From: Sphingobacterium sp. HMA12
GTDB taxonomy: Bacteria; Bacteroidota; Bacteroidia; Sphingobacteriales; Sphingobacteriaceae
Assembly (NCBI RefSeq): GCF_002933815.1
Contig: NZ_BEYR01000002.1
Span: 755,704-819,703 of the forward strand
Direction of reading: 5' to 3'
Length of the DNA: 64,000 nt
Below the pieces are notes generated by a model, which saw nothing but the letters and a program-made list of their open reading frames with translations, had not been told where the DNA came from and made no database searches. How positions within the stretch are numbered: the stretch's first letter is position 1; each line of letters starts with the position of its first letter. A program made the translations under genes and the position numbers. Shown in pieces: positions 17,161 through 26,283 of the stretch.

Positions 17161-18762
17161 TTAAATAAATTGTTGGATAAAGCTAACGAGATTCAATACA
17201 CTTGCATTTAGATTGCTGAATACCAAGGATGGCATAATACCCAGTAAAAGGGCAAGAGCCAAGGTAGGAAATAGAATCAGCTGTTCGCGGCTGTTGACAT
17301 CGGTCAATGCATTGGCCCAAGATTCGCCACCTTTGAGTCTGATCTCTCCAAAAAACATCCGTTGAAGTGTCCATAACAAATAAGCTGCACTCAAGAGAAT
17401 ACCAATTGAACCTGCTAAGGCCATCCAGCGTGGAAGGCCTGTACCTACACTGGCGGCGTTGAACGAACCGATGATAACAAATGCTTCACCGATAAATGCG
17501 GAGAAGCCAGGAAGTCCCAATGAAGCAAAGAAAGCAACAGCAACATAACCGGTATACTTGGGCATAATTTGTGCCAGTCCTCTGAAGCTGTAGATGTTTC
17601 GATCATGCACACGGTCATAAACAACGCCAACAAGAAAGAAAAGTGCTGCGGATAGAAAACCGTGGGAGATCATCTGGAACATGGCACCAGAAACTCCTTC
17701 GGCTGTCAATGAGGCTATACCAAGCAATACAAAGCCCATGTGGGAGACCGATGAATAGGCGATCATCCGTTTTAAATCTTTTTGAGTTAAGGCGTTTAAT
17801 GCCCCATAGATAATGGAGATGACGCCGATCAGACCAAGCCACCAATTGGACAGGGCGGCCATGTCGGGGAAGATACTATAGCAGATACGGATAATGCCGT
17901 AGCCACCTATTTTCAACAGGATGCCTGCCAAAATAATGGATACAGGTGTGGGGGCTTCAACGTGTGCGTCAGGTAACCAGGTGTGCAATGGTACGATGGG
18001 CACTTTGATCGCAAAAGCGAAAAAGAGCACCACAAAGCCAACTAATCTGGCCGAAATACCTAATATTTCCTGATAGCCATCCCAGGCGAAGATGGAGTCC
18101 CCTAAATAATTCTGAGGATTCATCATGTAAATCATATTGAAGGTATGTGCCCCAGTTTCGGGGTTTATAACCGAAAAATATAAGCCTACAATGATCAATA
18201 GCATAAATACCGAACCAAAAAGGGTATAGAGAAAGAATTTTATGGCAGCATATTCACGTCGTGCCCCGCCCCAGATACCAATCAGGAAGTAGAGCGGCAG
18301 GAGCATGACCTCATAGAATAAATAAAACAGGAAGAAATCCAAAGCACAGAATATACCCATTACAGCCATGTTGAGGACCATAAGTAAGGCGAAATATCCT
18401 TTGGGACTCTTTTGTATGTTCCAGGAGGCACCGATTGCCATAAGCATCACGAAAGCGCTGAGCAGCAATAATGGCATGGAAATACCATCTATCCCGATCA
18501 GGTAATCTATCTCTAATTTTCCGATAGAGCCGAGATCCAGGCGAATCCAGGGAAGTTGTTCAACAAATTGGTATCCTGCCAAATCTTGTACACCGGTCTT
18601 GCTGGCATCAAAATGTGCATAGCATATACCGGCAAGCACAAATTGTACGGCCGTGAATGCTAAGGCTATATATTTGTAACTCGATTTGTATCGTGTCGGT
18701 AGGGCGAGGATAAACGCCGTCGCCAGAAGCGGTAAAAATATCAGTAAGGATAAAATAGGCAT
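17161..18762 (-). CDS. nuoM: NADH-quinone oxidoreductase subunit M
   Basis: 533 residues, about 14 membrane spans. Hallmarks are FYEVMLLPLYFLIGIWGG (conserved membrane glutamate), AIKVPIVPLHTWLPDAHVEA (proton-channel lysine and HTWLPDAH loop), TQKDLKRMIAYSSVSHMGFV and LPGFSAFIGE. It is one of the three Mrp-type antiporter subunits of complex I. It lies three bases from nuoL and six from nuoN in a tight leftward operon. Confidence 0.96.
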   Translation of the reverse strand: MPILSLLIFLPLLATAFILALPTRYKSSYKYIALAFTAVQFVLAGICYAHFDASKTGVQDLAGYQFVEQLPWIRLDLGSIGKLEIDYLIGIDGISMPLLLLSAFVMLMAIGASWNIQKSPKGYFALLMVLNMAVMGIFCALDFFLFYLFYEVMLLPLYFLIGIWGGARREYAAIKFFLYTLFGSVFMLLIIVGLYFSVINPETGAHTFNMIYMMNPQNYLGDSIFAWDGYQEILGISARLVGFVVLFFAFAIKVPIVPLHTWLPDAHVEAPTPVSIILAGILLKIGGYGIIRICYSIFPDMAALSNWWLGLIGVISIIYGALNALTQKDLKRMIAYSSVSHMGFVLLGIASLTAEGVSGAMFQMISHGFLSAALFFLVGVVYDRVHDRNIYSFRGLAQIMPKYTGYVAVAFFASLGLPGFSAFIGEAFVIIGSFNAASVGTGLPRWMALAGSIGILLSAAYLLWTLQRMFFGEIRLKGGESWANALTDVNSREQLILFPTLALALLLGIMPSLVFSNLNASVLNLVSFIQQFI

Positions 18763-18765
18763 TTC

Positions 18766-20820
18766 CTAAAAAAATATAAGATAAATTAAACCAAGTAAAA
18801 CGAATAGAAAAACGGAATACAATGCAGTCTGTAATTTGCCGTTCTGTACCAGGCGAACCTGGTTGCCAGTCCAGTAGGCAACAGAAGCAACAGCATTGAC
18901 AAAACCGTCTACAATATATTTGTCTATCCACACGCTCAATCTGGAGAGGGATAGGACGATAAACTGAATAAAAGCAACTAGTGAATCTACCACATAACGG
19001 TCAAACCAATAACAGAACCGTGCTATTTTCAGTGTACCATCAACAAAGATCCATTGATAGAGTTCATTGATATAACCTTGGTTGAATGCCGCTTTCAGCG
19101 CCAAACTATTGGTGTTAAGTGAATAGGTATGTTGTACGTACCATTTCCAACCTACTACCCAACTGATAATCGAACCGATCAATAAGATCAACGGAATAAT
19201 CAAGTGTGCGCTGTGACATGGTGCAAACGTATATTCATCCAATAATAGACCATCCATCAACCAGGAGTCATGATAAGATACTGGGTTGAGAGAAAATAGC
19301 GGGAATAGACAGCAGATACCCAATATGAACATCGGAATCAACATGGTTTTTGAGGCCTCGTGCAGGGGAGCACCATGTAATTTGTCCTTGACCTGATCCA
19401 TGATGCGAAAATCGCCTAAAAAAGCCTTAAAGATTAAGCGACCAATGTAGAATGCGGTCAGTATACTGATGACGATAAGACTAACTGGTATAATGAGGTA
19501 AAAATCACCTTTTGATAAAGCCCATTCAAAGGAAGATATCACGATACTATCTTTGGAAAGGTAACCTGATGTGAGTGGAAACCCTGCAAGTGCCAGTGAT
19601 GCGACACTCATCAGGATAAAGGTTTTGGGCATGTATTTTTTTAGTCCGCCCATATTTCGAAGATCCTGCGGGTCAAAATCAAGCTGGCTATGTGTTTTGA
19701 GGTGTGCCATCTCATGGATAATGGCTCCCGCAGACAGGAATAATAAGCATTTAAAGAAGGCGTGTGTGACCAAATGGAATAGCGCAGCATCCCAAGTTCC
19801 AATACCGATTCCGACCATCATAAAGCCCAATTGGGAGATGGTTGAAAAGGCAAGGATGCGCTTTATATCATATTGACCTAATGCAAAGTAAGCTGCGGAT
19901 GCCGCGGTGATCGTACCTATGATAGCGATAAATAGCAATGCACTTTCGTTGAATAACGGAAATACGGTTGCCAGCAAAAATACACCTGCTGCGACCATGG
20001 TGGCGGCATGGATCAACGAAGATACCGATGTTGGCCCTTCCATGGCATCTGGCAGCCATACGTGTAAAGGAAATTGAGCTGATTTAGCCATGGCCGCAAG
20101 GAAAAATGCCAATCCTGTTATTGTGAGCCAAATCTGATCCATACTGTTCACCGGAGAGACCCATTGTCCATTGGTGACAGCAGATTGATAGATCAATCCC
20201 GTTTCGCCAAAAAGATCAATCAGATTGAGCGTTTTAAATTGCGTGAATATGATTGCTAAACCAATCAGAAAACCAAGGTCTCCGATGCGGTTTACTATAA
20301 ATGCTTTTTTGTTGGCCTGTACAGCTGTTTCGCGTGTAAACCAAAAACCAATAAGGAGGTAAGAGGCGAAGCCGACCAATTCCCAGAAGATGTACATGAG
20401 CAAGAGACTGTCCATAACCACCAGTCCCAGCATAGCAAAACAGAAGAGACTAAGATACATCCAGTAGCGATGGATCCCCGGGTCTCCTTTCATATAGGCT
20501 CTCGAATAGATATGTACGGGAAGGGCGACTGTAGGAACCAGCAACAGCATAAGTGCGCTCAGGTTATTCAATAGGATGCCTACCTTAAAAGTAGAAGCAC
20601 CAATGGTGAACCAGTTGATCTCAGCAGATACGGTCGGATGATTCCAGATGGCGAGCCAAGTGAGTCCGCCGGATATAAAACTACATGCAATGCCGATCAG
20701 GGAGATGATTCCTGACTGATCACGTTTGCCAGCCATCGATTGGTATAAAAAGGCAATAAACGGTGTGGCTACTGCAAGCAGCGCGGTGTATATGGGTGAT
20801 ATGTGAGCAACTGGATCCAA
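18766..20820 (-). CDS. nuoL: NADH-quinone oxidoreductase subunit L
   Basis: 684 residues, the largest antiporter-like subunit of complex I. Signatures: MYIFWELVGFASYLLIGFWF (conserved glutamate), AAMAKSAQFPLHVWLPDAME, LIHAATMVAAGVFLLA and YDIKRILAFSTISQLGFMMV. The C-terminal ~150 residues include the long lateral-helix region and a final hydrophobic span ending in LIYLIFF. The gene begins two bases after nuoK. Length and motifs indicate an intact copy. Confidence 0.96.
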   Translation of the reverse strand: MDPVAHISPIYTALLAVATPFIAFLYQSMAGKRDQSGIISLIGIACSFISGGLTWLAIWNHPTVSAEINWFTIGASTFKVGILLNNLSALMLLLVPTVALPVHIYSRAYMKGDPGIHRYWMYLSLFCFAMLGLVVMDSLLLMYIFWELVGFASYLLIGFWFTRETAVQANKKAFIVNRIGDLGFLIGLAIIFTQFKTLNLIDLFGETGLIYQSAVTNGQWVSPVNSMDQIWLTITGLAFFLAAMAKSAQFPLHVWLPDAMEGPTSVSSLIHAATMVAAGVFLLATVFPLFNESALLFIAIIGTITAASAAYFALGQYDIKRILAFSTISQLGFMMVGIGIGTWDAALFHLVTHAFFKCLLFLSAGAIIHEMAHLKTHSQLDFDPQDLRNMGGLKKYMPKTFILMSVASLALAGFPLTSGYLSKDSIVISSFEWALSKGDFYLIIPVSLIVISILTAFYIGRLIFKAFLGDFRIMDQVKDKLHGAPLHEASKTMLIPMFILGICCLFPLFSLNPVSYHDSWLMDGLLLDEYTFAPCHSAHLIIPLILLIGSIISWVVGWKWYVQHTYSLNTNSLALKAAFNQGYINELYQWIFVDGTLKIARFCYWFDRYVVDSLVAFIQFIVLSLSRLSVWIDKYIVDGFVNAVASVAYWTGNQVRLVQNGKLQTALYSVFLFVLLGLIYLIFF

Positions 20821-20822
20821 TC

Positions 20823-21131
20823 TTACTTATCTTTTAATTCATTGATTTCATCCGGATTGATGGTTTTATAGTGTCTATAGACATTCAAAACCAATGCTAA
20901 TCCAACTGCAACTGCTGCGGCAGCAAGGACAATGGCGAATAAGGCGAAAATCTGGCCGCCATAGCTGACTTTATCGTATTTACCGAAAGCTACAAAATTT
21001 AGAATAGCCGCATTAATCATCAGTTCGATACCTACTAAGATCATAATGGCATTTTTCTTTGAAAGTACGGTATAAAGGCCAATACAGAATATGCAGGCAC
21101 TAACAACCAAAAAATGTGTTAGTGTGATCAT
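20823..21131 (-). CDS. nuoK: NADH-quinone oxidoreductase subunit K
   Basis: 102 residues with three membrane spans, the standard NuoK size. It has GLYTVLSKKNAIMILVGIEL with the two conserved channel glutamates (one in IGIEL-like VGIEL, one expected nearby), then LMINAAILNFVAFG and FALFAIVLAAAAVAVGLAL. It begins four bases inside the end of nuoJ (ATGA overlap), so the two are translationally coupled. Confidence 0.94.
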   Translation of the reverse strand: MITLTHFLVVSACIFCIGLYTVLSKKNAIMILVGIELMINAAILNFVAFGKYDKVSYGGQIFALFAIVLAAAAVAVGLALVLNVYRHYKTINPDEINELKDK

Positions 21132-21670
21132 CTATCGCGCTCCTTTCTGGATAAATGCGATGCTCCGATAAGCGCCATCATCAAAAAAACTGATATGACT
21201 TCAAATGGCAATACATAAAAGGTCATAAATCGTAAGCCAATTTGCTGAATATTATTATCCGTTGAAATAATCTCGGTATTATTTTCCCGGGCTTGCTGAA
21301 TCCATGTGGGTGGGGATTGCTGCCATTCCCGTATACCAAAAATCATGAGGATCAGAAAACCCAAGCTTAATACAATTGCTTGCCATCGGGGCATACTGAG
21401 AAAGGTGCCACTGCTGTCCTTAAGATCTTTCAGAAGCTCTTTGTTGGAAAGCATAAAGGCAAATAGCATGAGGATCAGTACACCGCCTACATACACCATG
21501 ATCTGCGTGATGGCTACAAAATCTGCTAAGGCAAAGAGGTAGAGGCCCGCCATTGCAAAGAGGACAATAAAAAATAAAAATAGGGCGCGGGCTATATTTT
21601 TAAGATTGACCAATAGAAGCGCAGATCCGATTGCCAGTACAGCGAAGGCATAAAATAAAATAATTTCCAT
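21128..21670 (-). CDS. nuoJ: NADH-quinone oxidoreductase subunit J
   Basis: 180 residues with five hydrophobic spans. I start at 21670 (MEIILFYAFAVLAIGSALL), four bases after the nuoI stop. A longer frame to 21739 would add 23 charged residues read from inside nuoI and would spoil the first membrane span. The conserved NuoJ region is present: FALADFVAITQIMVYVGGVL, then ILMLFAFMLSN. The end (HLSRKERDR) overlaps nuoK. Confidence 0.93.
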   Translation of the reverse strand: MEIILFYAFAVLAIGSALLLVNLKNIARALFLFFIVLFAMAGLYLFALADFVAITQIMVYVGGVLILMLFAFMLSNKELLKDLKDSSGTFLSMPRWQAIVLSLGFLILMIFGIREWQQSPPTWIQQARENNTEIISTDNNIQQIGLRFMTFYVLPFEVISVFLMMALIGASHLSRKERDR

Positions 21671-21674
21671 GTTC

Positions 21675-22238
21675 TTATTTTTGCTTTGCTGCCTCCTTTT
21701 CAGCTTGAAACTGTGTCCATTCAGCTTTGCGCTGCGCAACCTGTTCGTCGGTCATATCCGAAAATCCATAAATCAGATCGGTCAACTTCTGCGAACTACG
21801 ATCATATTCGTTGGTCATGACAATACATTCGGTAGGGCAGACAACAGTGCATAGGCCACAATACATACATTTGGCCATGTCAATATTGAATTTGGCCGGA
21901 TATAACCGTTTGACGCTACCGTCTGAAGTCTTTCCGATCGCTTCTGGAGATTTGATTGCTTCAATTTCAATGCAATCTACAGGACATGCTTTGGCACAGA
22001 GATCACACACGATACAATCGTCAATATCCACTTGCAATTGATAACGTGCAACTTCGGGAATAGGCATTTTTTCGGCAGGGTATTGTACCGTGACGATCCC
22101 TTCCTGATGGTCAAAGTAATTGTCGTTTTTGATATTTAATTCCTGACGCGAACGTCGAGCGCCAAACAAGTGTTTCACAGTCAAAGATAGTCCTTTGATT
22201 GCTGTACGAAATGCGTGAGAAGCGGTTTTAAATATCAT
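21675..22238 (-). CDS. nuoI: NADH-quinone oxidoreductase subunit I (2x[4Fe-4S] ferredoxin)
   Basis: 187 residues. Two four-cysteine clusters are complete: CIVCDLCAKACP and CMYCGLCTVVCP, each with the distal proline. These carry clusters N6a and N6b that pass electrons toward quinone. After them TECIVMTNEYDRSS matches NuoI. The acidic, alanine-rich tail (QFQAEKEAAKQK) extends past the usual end. It is the only peripheral-arm Fe-S subunit in this window and sits three bases after nuoH. Confidence 0.95.
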   Translation of the reverse strand: MIFKTASHAFRTAIKGLSLTVKHLFGARRSRQELNIKNDNYFDHQEGIVTVQYPAEKMPIPEVARYQLQVDIDDCIVCDLCAKACPVDCIEIEAIKSPEAIGKTSDGSVKRLYPAKFNIDMAKCMYCGLCTVVCPTECIVMTNEYDRSSQKLTDLIYGFSDMTDEQVAQRKAEWTQFQAEKEAAKQK

Positions 22239-22241
22239 ATC

Positions 22242-23315
22242 TTATGCTATAATTAAAATTCTCCAAATGGCCGAAATGGCCATGCAAACAAAAGCTAACG
22301 GGGTCAATACCTTCCAACATAAGCTCATCAATTGATCTGCACGCAAACGGGGGAGGGTCCACCGAATCCACATTTGTATCCCCACAATGAATAATGATTT
22401 GGCCAAGGTCCAAAAGATTCCCCAGGCGAGGCCTGTTGTCCAGTCTGCCAATCGTATCGCGCCGATATTAGGGAGCGGTGTATTCCAGCCACCCAGGAAA
22501 AGGACTACGCCCAACATTGAGACCAAAAACATCATGGCATACTCAGCAAGGAAAATAAAGGCAAATTGTATCCCGCCATATTCCGTATGAAAACCACCAA
22601 CCAATTCGGATTCCGCTTCCGGAATATCAAAGGGAGCCCGGTTACACTCGGCAAGTGTTGCGATAAAAAATATGATGTAGGTCACTATTAAATGTGGGGC
22701 TTGGAAAATATTCCAGGCGAAGAATCCACCAATCTCATTGACTTCCCAAAAACCTAAAAACTTGATGCTTCCGTTGGTCAGAATACCTTGACCAATAGCA
22801 ATTTCATTGAGGTTTAAGGTCTGTGTTAACATTACTACTGTGATCAGTGAGAGCCCGACCGGTATTTCATAAGACACCATTTGGGCAATTGCACGCATGG
22901 ATCCAAGCAGTGAATATTTGTTGTTCGATCCCCAGCCAGCCATTAGGATTCCCAATGCATCAATGGAGATAATAGCCATGATAAAGAATAGTCCCGTGTG
23001 TGTATTGGCCGGAATAAAATCTTTGGCCCAAGGAATAACTGCAAACCCAGTAAAGACTGCTACGAAAATAATAACTGGGGCAATTCTAAAGAGAATTTTA
23101 TCGGCTAAAGAAGGGGTGATTAATTCCTTTTGAAGCAATTTAAGGATATCGGCTATGGTCTGGAGACTACCATATTTTCCAGTTTCCATTGGCCCGAGAC
23201 GATCTTGGACAAACCCGGCAATCTTACGTTCGGCATATACTGCAAATAAGGTAAATGCTGCTATAAAGGTAAAAATAGCAATGGGAACCAAGATATGTAG
23301 TATTGTATCTATCAA
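22242..23315 (-). CDS. nuoH: NADH-quinone oxidoreductase subunit H
   Basis: 357 residues with eight hydrophobic spans. Signatures: VYAERKIAGFVQDRLGPME near the N-terminus, GWGSNNKYSLLGSMRAIAQ, MVSYEIPVGLSLI and AECNRAPFDIPEAESELVGG, which line the quinone chamber. The C-terminus RWTLPRLRADQLMSLCWKVL is also typical. It is the first gene of this operon; upstream are 225 bases and the gltA terminator, not nuoG. It therefore needs its own promoter. Confidence 0.96.
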   Translation of the reverse strand: MIDTILHILVPIAIFTFIAAFTLFAVYAERKIAGFVQDRLGPMETGKYGSLQTIADILKLLQKELITPSLADKILFRIAPVIIFVAVFTGFAVIPWAKDFIPANTHTGLFFIMAIISIDALGILMAGWGSNNKYSLLGSMRAIAQMVSYEIPVGLSLITVVMLTQTLNLNEIAIGQGILTNGSIKFLGFWEVNEIGGFFAWNIFQAPHLIVTYIIFFIATLAECNRAPFDIPEAESELVGGFHTEYGGIQFAFIFLAEYAMMFLVSMLGVVLFLGGWNTPLPNIGAIRLADWTTGLAWGIFWTLAKSLFIVGIQMWIRWTLPRLRADQLMSLCWKVLTPLAFVCMAISAIWRILIIA

Positions 23316-23357
23316 GTCTTATTTATAATGATTTTTAATAAGCGTCCAATGAATACG

Positions 23358-23365
23358 CAAACTTA
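23358..23365 (-). promoter_or_regulatory. Candidate -7 box for nuoHIJKLMN (TAAGTTTG)
   Basis: Plus-strand CAAACTTA, exact TAnnTTTG on the coding strand, 42 bases upstream of the nuoH ATG. It lies between the gltA terminator and nuoH, where a promoter is needed. A -33 box is not clear. Confidence 0.45.
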
Positions 23366-23484
23366 ACGAAAAACAAGGAATTTCGAGAGGGAAAAATTAA
23401 AATATACTTAACAAGTAGATTATCGTGACATATTAAAGATATCAGTATTTAGATTTGAGTATGAAGATTTTGCTTGTGTAAGCC

Positions 23485-23534
23485 TTATCTCCATAAAAAA
23501 AGCATCCCTAAGGATGCTTTTTTTATGGAGATAA
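23485..23534. terminator. Bidirectional terminator after gltA, perfect 23-bp stem
   Basis: Arms 23485-23507 and 23512-23534 are exact reverse complements, with a CTAA loop. The core is AAAAAAAGCATCC / GGATGCTTTTTTT, giving a T7 run for either strand. Six bases separate it from the gltA stop. The stem continues unusually far past the T run (ATGGAGATAA arm). Confidence 0.9.
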
Positions 23535-23540
23535 ATCGAA

Positions 23541-24827
23541 TTAACGATTTGAGAACTCAACATAATTACGTTCTGTATGTCCAACATACACTTGTCTTGG
23601 ACGGCCGATTGGCTCTTTGTTTTCACGCATTTCTTTCCATTGTGCGATCCATCCCGGAAGACGACCCAAAGCAAATAACACGGTAAACATATCTGCTTTA
23701 AAGCCTAATGCACGGTAGATAATACCTGAATAGAAATCGACGTTTGGATAAAGCTTTCTATCGATAAAGTATTGATCATTTAATGCCGCTTCTTCAAGTT
23801 TTTTGGCGATGTCCAATACGGGATCCTGAACGCCTAATTTCTCTAAAATATCATCACATGCTTTTTTGATGATTTTAGCACGAGGATCGAAGTTTTTGTA
23901 TACACGGTGACCGAATCCCATTAAACGGAATGGGTCATTTTTGTCTTTTGCTTTTGCAAGGTATTTTTCTGCATCACCGCCGTCATTTTTGATGGCTTCC
24001 AACATTTCAATTACAGCCTGGTTGGCACCGCCATGTAATGGCCCCCACAATGCATTGATACCTGAAGCAACAGATGCGTAAAGGTTGGCATTAGATGAAC
24101 CTACGATACGAACTGTTGATGTAGAACAGTTTTGTTCGTGATCAGCATGTAAAATAAGCAATTTATGCATGGCGTCGATAACAACAGGATCGAATGTTTT
24201 TTCGTCGTTAACCTCGCCGAATAACATGTTTAAGAAGTTGTCTATGTAACCTAAGTTATTTTTAGGATAAACGACCGGATGACCTAATGATTTCTTTTGA
24301 ATCCAGGAAACAATCGTTGGCATTTTAGCCAAAAGATTGATGATCGTTTGATCTTCTTCTTCGTCTGTTAAGTTTGGATTTAAAGATTCAGGGTAAAATG
24401 CAGATAATGCGCCTACTAAACAAGAAAGTTGGCCCATCGGGTGGGATTTGGAAGGGAATCCTGCGAAGAAATTTTTCATGTCTTCGTGGATCATCATTTG
24501 CTTTTTAATGTCAGCTCTGAATTTTTCCAATACCTCTTTTTTCGGAAGCTCTCCGTAGATCAACAAATAAGCAACTTCCAAGAAAGTCGATTTTTCTGCC
24601 AACTGCTCAATTGGATATCCTCTATATCTCAATATGCCTTTTTCACCATCAAGGAAAGTAATCGCACTTTTTGTTGCGCCCGTGTTTTTGTATCCCGGGT
24701 CTAACGTAATAAATCCACTTAGATCTCTTAATTTGGAAATATCAACTGCTTTTTCATTTTCAGTACCGACAATGACCGGAAGGTCATAAGAAGTGCCGTC
24801 TAAATTTATAGATGCTTTATCTGACAT
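23541..24827 (-). CDS. gltA: Citrate synthase (hexameric type II-like)
   Basis: 428 residues, the length of Gram-negative type II citrate synthase with its extra N-terminal domain. Catalytic residues are in register with E. coli: H265 in WGPLHGGANQ, H307 in MGFGHRVYKN and D364 in NVDFYSGIIY. It condenses oxaloacetate and acetyl-CoA as the first step of the TCA cycle. It is preceded by a TAnnTTTG box and followed by its own strong terminator, so it is monocistronic despite sitting upstream of nuoH. Confidence 0.97.
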   Translation of the reverse strand: MSDKASINLDGTSYDLPVIVGTENEKAVDISKLRDLSGFITLDPGYKNTGATKSAITFLDGEKGILRYRGYPIEQLAEKSTFLEVAYLLIYGELPKKEVLEKFRADIKKQMMIHEDMKNFFAGFPSKSHPMGQLSCLVGALSAFYPESLNPNLTDEEEDQTIINLLAKMPTIVSWIQKKSLGHPVVYPKNNLGYIDNFLNMLFGEVNDEKTFDPVVIDAMHKLLILHADHEQNCSTSTVRIVGSSNANLYASVASGINALWGPLHGGANQAVIEMLEAIKNDGGDAEKYLAKAKDKNDPFRLMGFGHRVYKNFDPRAKIIKKACDDILEKLGVQDPVLDIAKKLEEAALNDQYFIDRKLYPNVDFYSGIIYRALGFKADMFTVLFALGRLPGWIAQWKEMRENKEPIGRPRQVYVGHTERNYVEFSNR

Positions 24828-24869
24828 GTTTATATATTATCTTATATCTGATTTTGTATGCTAATCTCA

Positions 24870-24877
24870 CAAATTTA
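24870..24877 (-). promoter_or_regulatory. Candidate -7 box for gltA (TAAATTTG)
   Basis: Plus-strand CAAATTTA, 42 bases upstream of the gltA ATG. Exact TAnnTTTG match with no clear -33 partner. A weak AAATGAC/GTCATTT hairpin lies further upstream. Confidence 0.45.
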
Positions 24878-25018
24878 ACTATTTGATATTTAAAACTGAA
24901 AGTTCTTTTGGAATTTAAATGACATCATTGCGTCATTTTGGATAATATTGAATAACAATTTACTTAAATACGCAAATAGTTTATTCAAATTTAACACTAT
25001 CTTATTATGTCCGAAATA

Positions 25019-25264
25019 TTAATCTATTTTTCGTTGGGCAACTTTTCCCTTGTCTTCATATTTTCCGTTTTTGCCTGAACCAAAAAAAGGTAAGATGACG
25101 AAGCATACCAAAATAATAGATGTTAAGGTGAGAATTCCTGTTGTCCATAAAATTTTGCTGAAATTTTCAGCATCCAAAAAATGGATACCCCAAAGCCCCA
25201 ATAAAAAATAGGTGGCCACGAATAGGATAACCAGTGTGAATAATATACCAAAGATGTATTTCAT
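25019..25264 (-). CDS. Small two-span membrane protein, function unknown
   Basis: 81 residues. Two hydrophobic spans are seen (YIFGILFTLVILFVATYFLL and ILTLTSIILVCFVILPFF), followed by a charged tail rich in Lys, Gly and Asp (GSGKNGKYEDKGKVAQRKID). It begins six bases after the SPFH protein gene on the same strand and is the last gene of that three-gene unit. I do not recognise a family; it may be a membrane partner of the SPFH protein. Confidence 0.65.
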   Translation of the reverse strand: MKYIFGILFTLVILFVATYFLLGLWGIHFLDAENFSKILWTTGILTLTSIILVCFVILPFFGSGKNGKYEDKGKVAQRKID

Positions 25265-25270
25265 GATAGG

Positions 25271-26278
25271 TTATATTTTGTTGAGAATCTGTTTTTTGAG
25301 CAGGTCGAATTCGTCCTGTGTAATAATGTTTTCGCGCAGTAGCAATTGTAGTTTTTGTAGCTTTTCGACAAAATCTCCTTCTGCTTGTATATTGTCTTTG
25401 ATCTCTTCTTTTTGAAGATCAAATTGTTTGCCCAGCTCCATGCCCACACCTAGTTGTGCGCCAATGCCTGCCAGGCCACCTTCATTTTTAGCTGCATCCC
25501 GGAGCGCGCGTAATTTTTCCAATTCCACATAGCTCAAACCTGCTTGCTGTGCGGCTTGATTTTGTGTCGTCAAGTCAGCGATTTCACCAATTCGACGTTG
25601 TGTATTTGAGTCAAATTGTGTACCTAAGATTTTAAAATCTGTAATAGCTAAACCAAGATCGTTAAAATCCTGTTCGACCGCTGTTTTGATATCCGTGGAT
25701 AAAATAGATAACTGACTATCGATTTCGTTGTAACCCAATTTTTTCTGCGCAATCTGTGCGACAATCTGTTGCGGAATCCGGTTGTTAATAATATCTTGAA
25801 TAACAGCTGTGTTAACTGTGTTTTGATTGGCAACGATATTTTTATAGAAATGTACCGGCTCTTTGATGACGTAAGAAAAAGTACCGTTCAAGCCTATTTC
25901 CACCGGCAGATTATACTGTGGGTCAATATATTTGATTGGATTTCCCGTTCCCCACGATTGATTGACAATGGCAGCTGTACGAAAGAAATAAATATAGAGC
26001 TTATGCTCTGACTCGAAATTTTGTCTTAATCGCGCTAATGTGGTGAAGAAAGGATTGTTATCTGTTTTTAAATTATAGGTACCTGCCTCCGTAAGGAGGT
26101 TTTCACCTTTCCCTTCATAAACAAGGATACAGCCCTGTCCCGGGGCAAGAATAAGTTTACTGGAATTTTTAATTTCATTTCTTTCGGAAGGAAATTTATA
26201 CCATAATAAACGGGGGTCTTGATTTTTCCACTCAATGACCTCTGATAGTTGGTTGTTAAAAAGATTGAATAGTCCCAT
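25271..26278 (-). CDS. SPFH-domain protein with C-terminal SHOCT motif
   Basis: 335 residues without an N-terminal membrane span. The first 40 residues are followed by an SPFH-like domain (about 40-230): LILAPGQGCILVYEGKG, GTYNLKTDNNPFFTTLARL and NLPVEIGLNGTFSYVIKEP, then a helical part and TDFKILGTQFDSNTQRRIGE. A glycine-rich link (GGLAGIGAQLGVGMELG) leads to a C-terminal SHOCT-type helix pair (LQKLQLLLRENIITQDEFDL). The layout resembles YdjI/virion-core-like SPFH proteins that often occur with zinc-ribbon proteins, as here. Probable membrane-associated scaffold; role unknown. Confidence 0.78.
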   Translation of the reverse strand: MGLFNLFNNQLSEVIEWKNQDPRLLWYKFPSERNEIKNSSKLILAPGQGCILVYEGKGENLLTEAGTYNLKTDNNPFFTTLARLRQNFESEHKLYIYFFRTAAIVNQSWGTGNPIKYIDPQYNLPVEIGLNGTFSYVIKEPVHFYKNIVANQNTVNTAVIQDIINNRIPQQIVAQIAQKKLGYNEIDSQLSILSTDIKTAVEQDFNDLGLAITDFKILGTQFDSNTQRRIGEIADLTTQNQAAQQAGLSYVELEKLRALRDAAKNEGGLAGIGAQLGVGMELGKQFDLQKEEIKDNIQAEGDFVEKLQKLQLLLRENIITQDEFDLLKKQILNKI

Positions 26279-26283
26279 AATGT

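Noticed and set aside
21671..21739. Longer NuoJ start
   Set aside because: Adds a charged segment overlapping nuoI; the hydrophobic start at 21670 is typical.
24917..24938. AAATGAC/GTCATTT hairpin as a terminator
   Set aside because: Short, weak stem upstream of gltA and lacking a T run.
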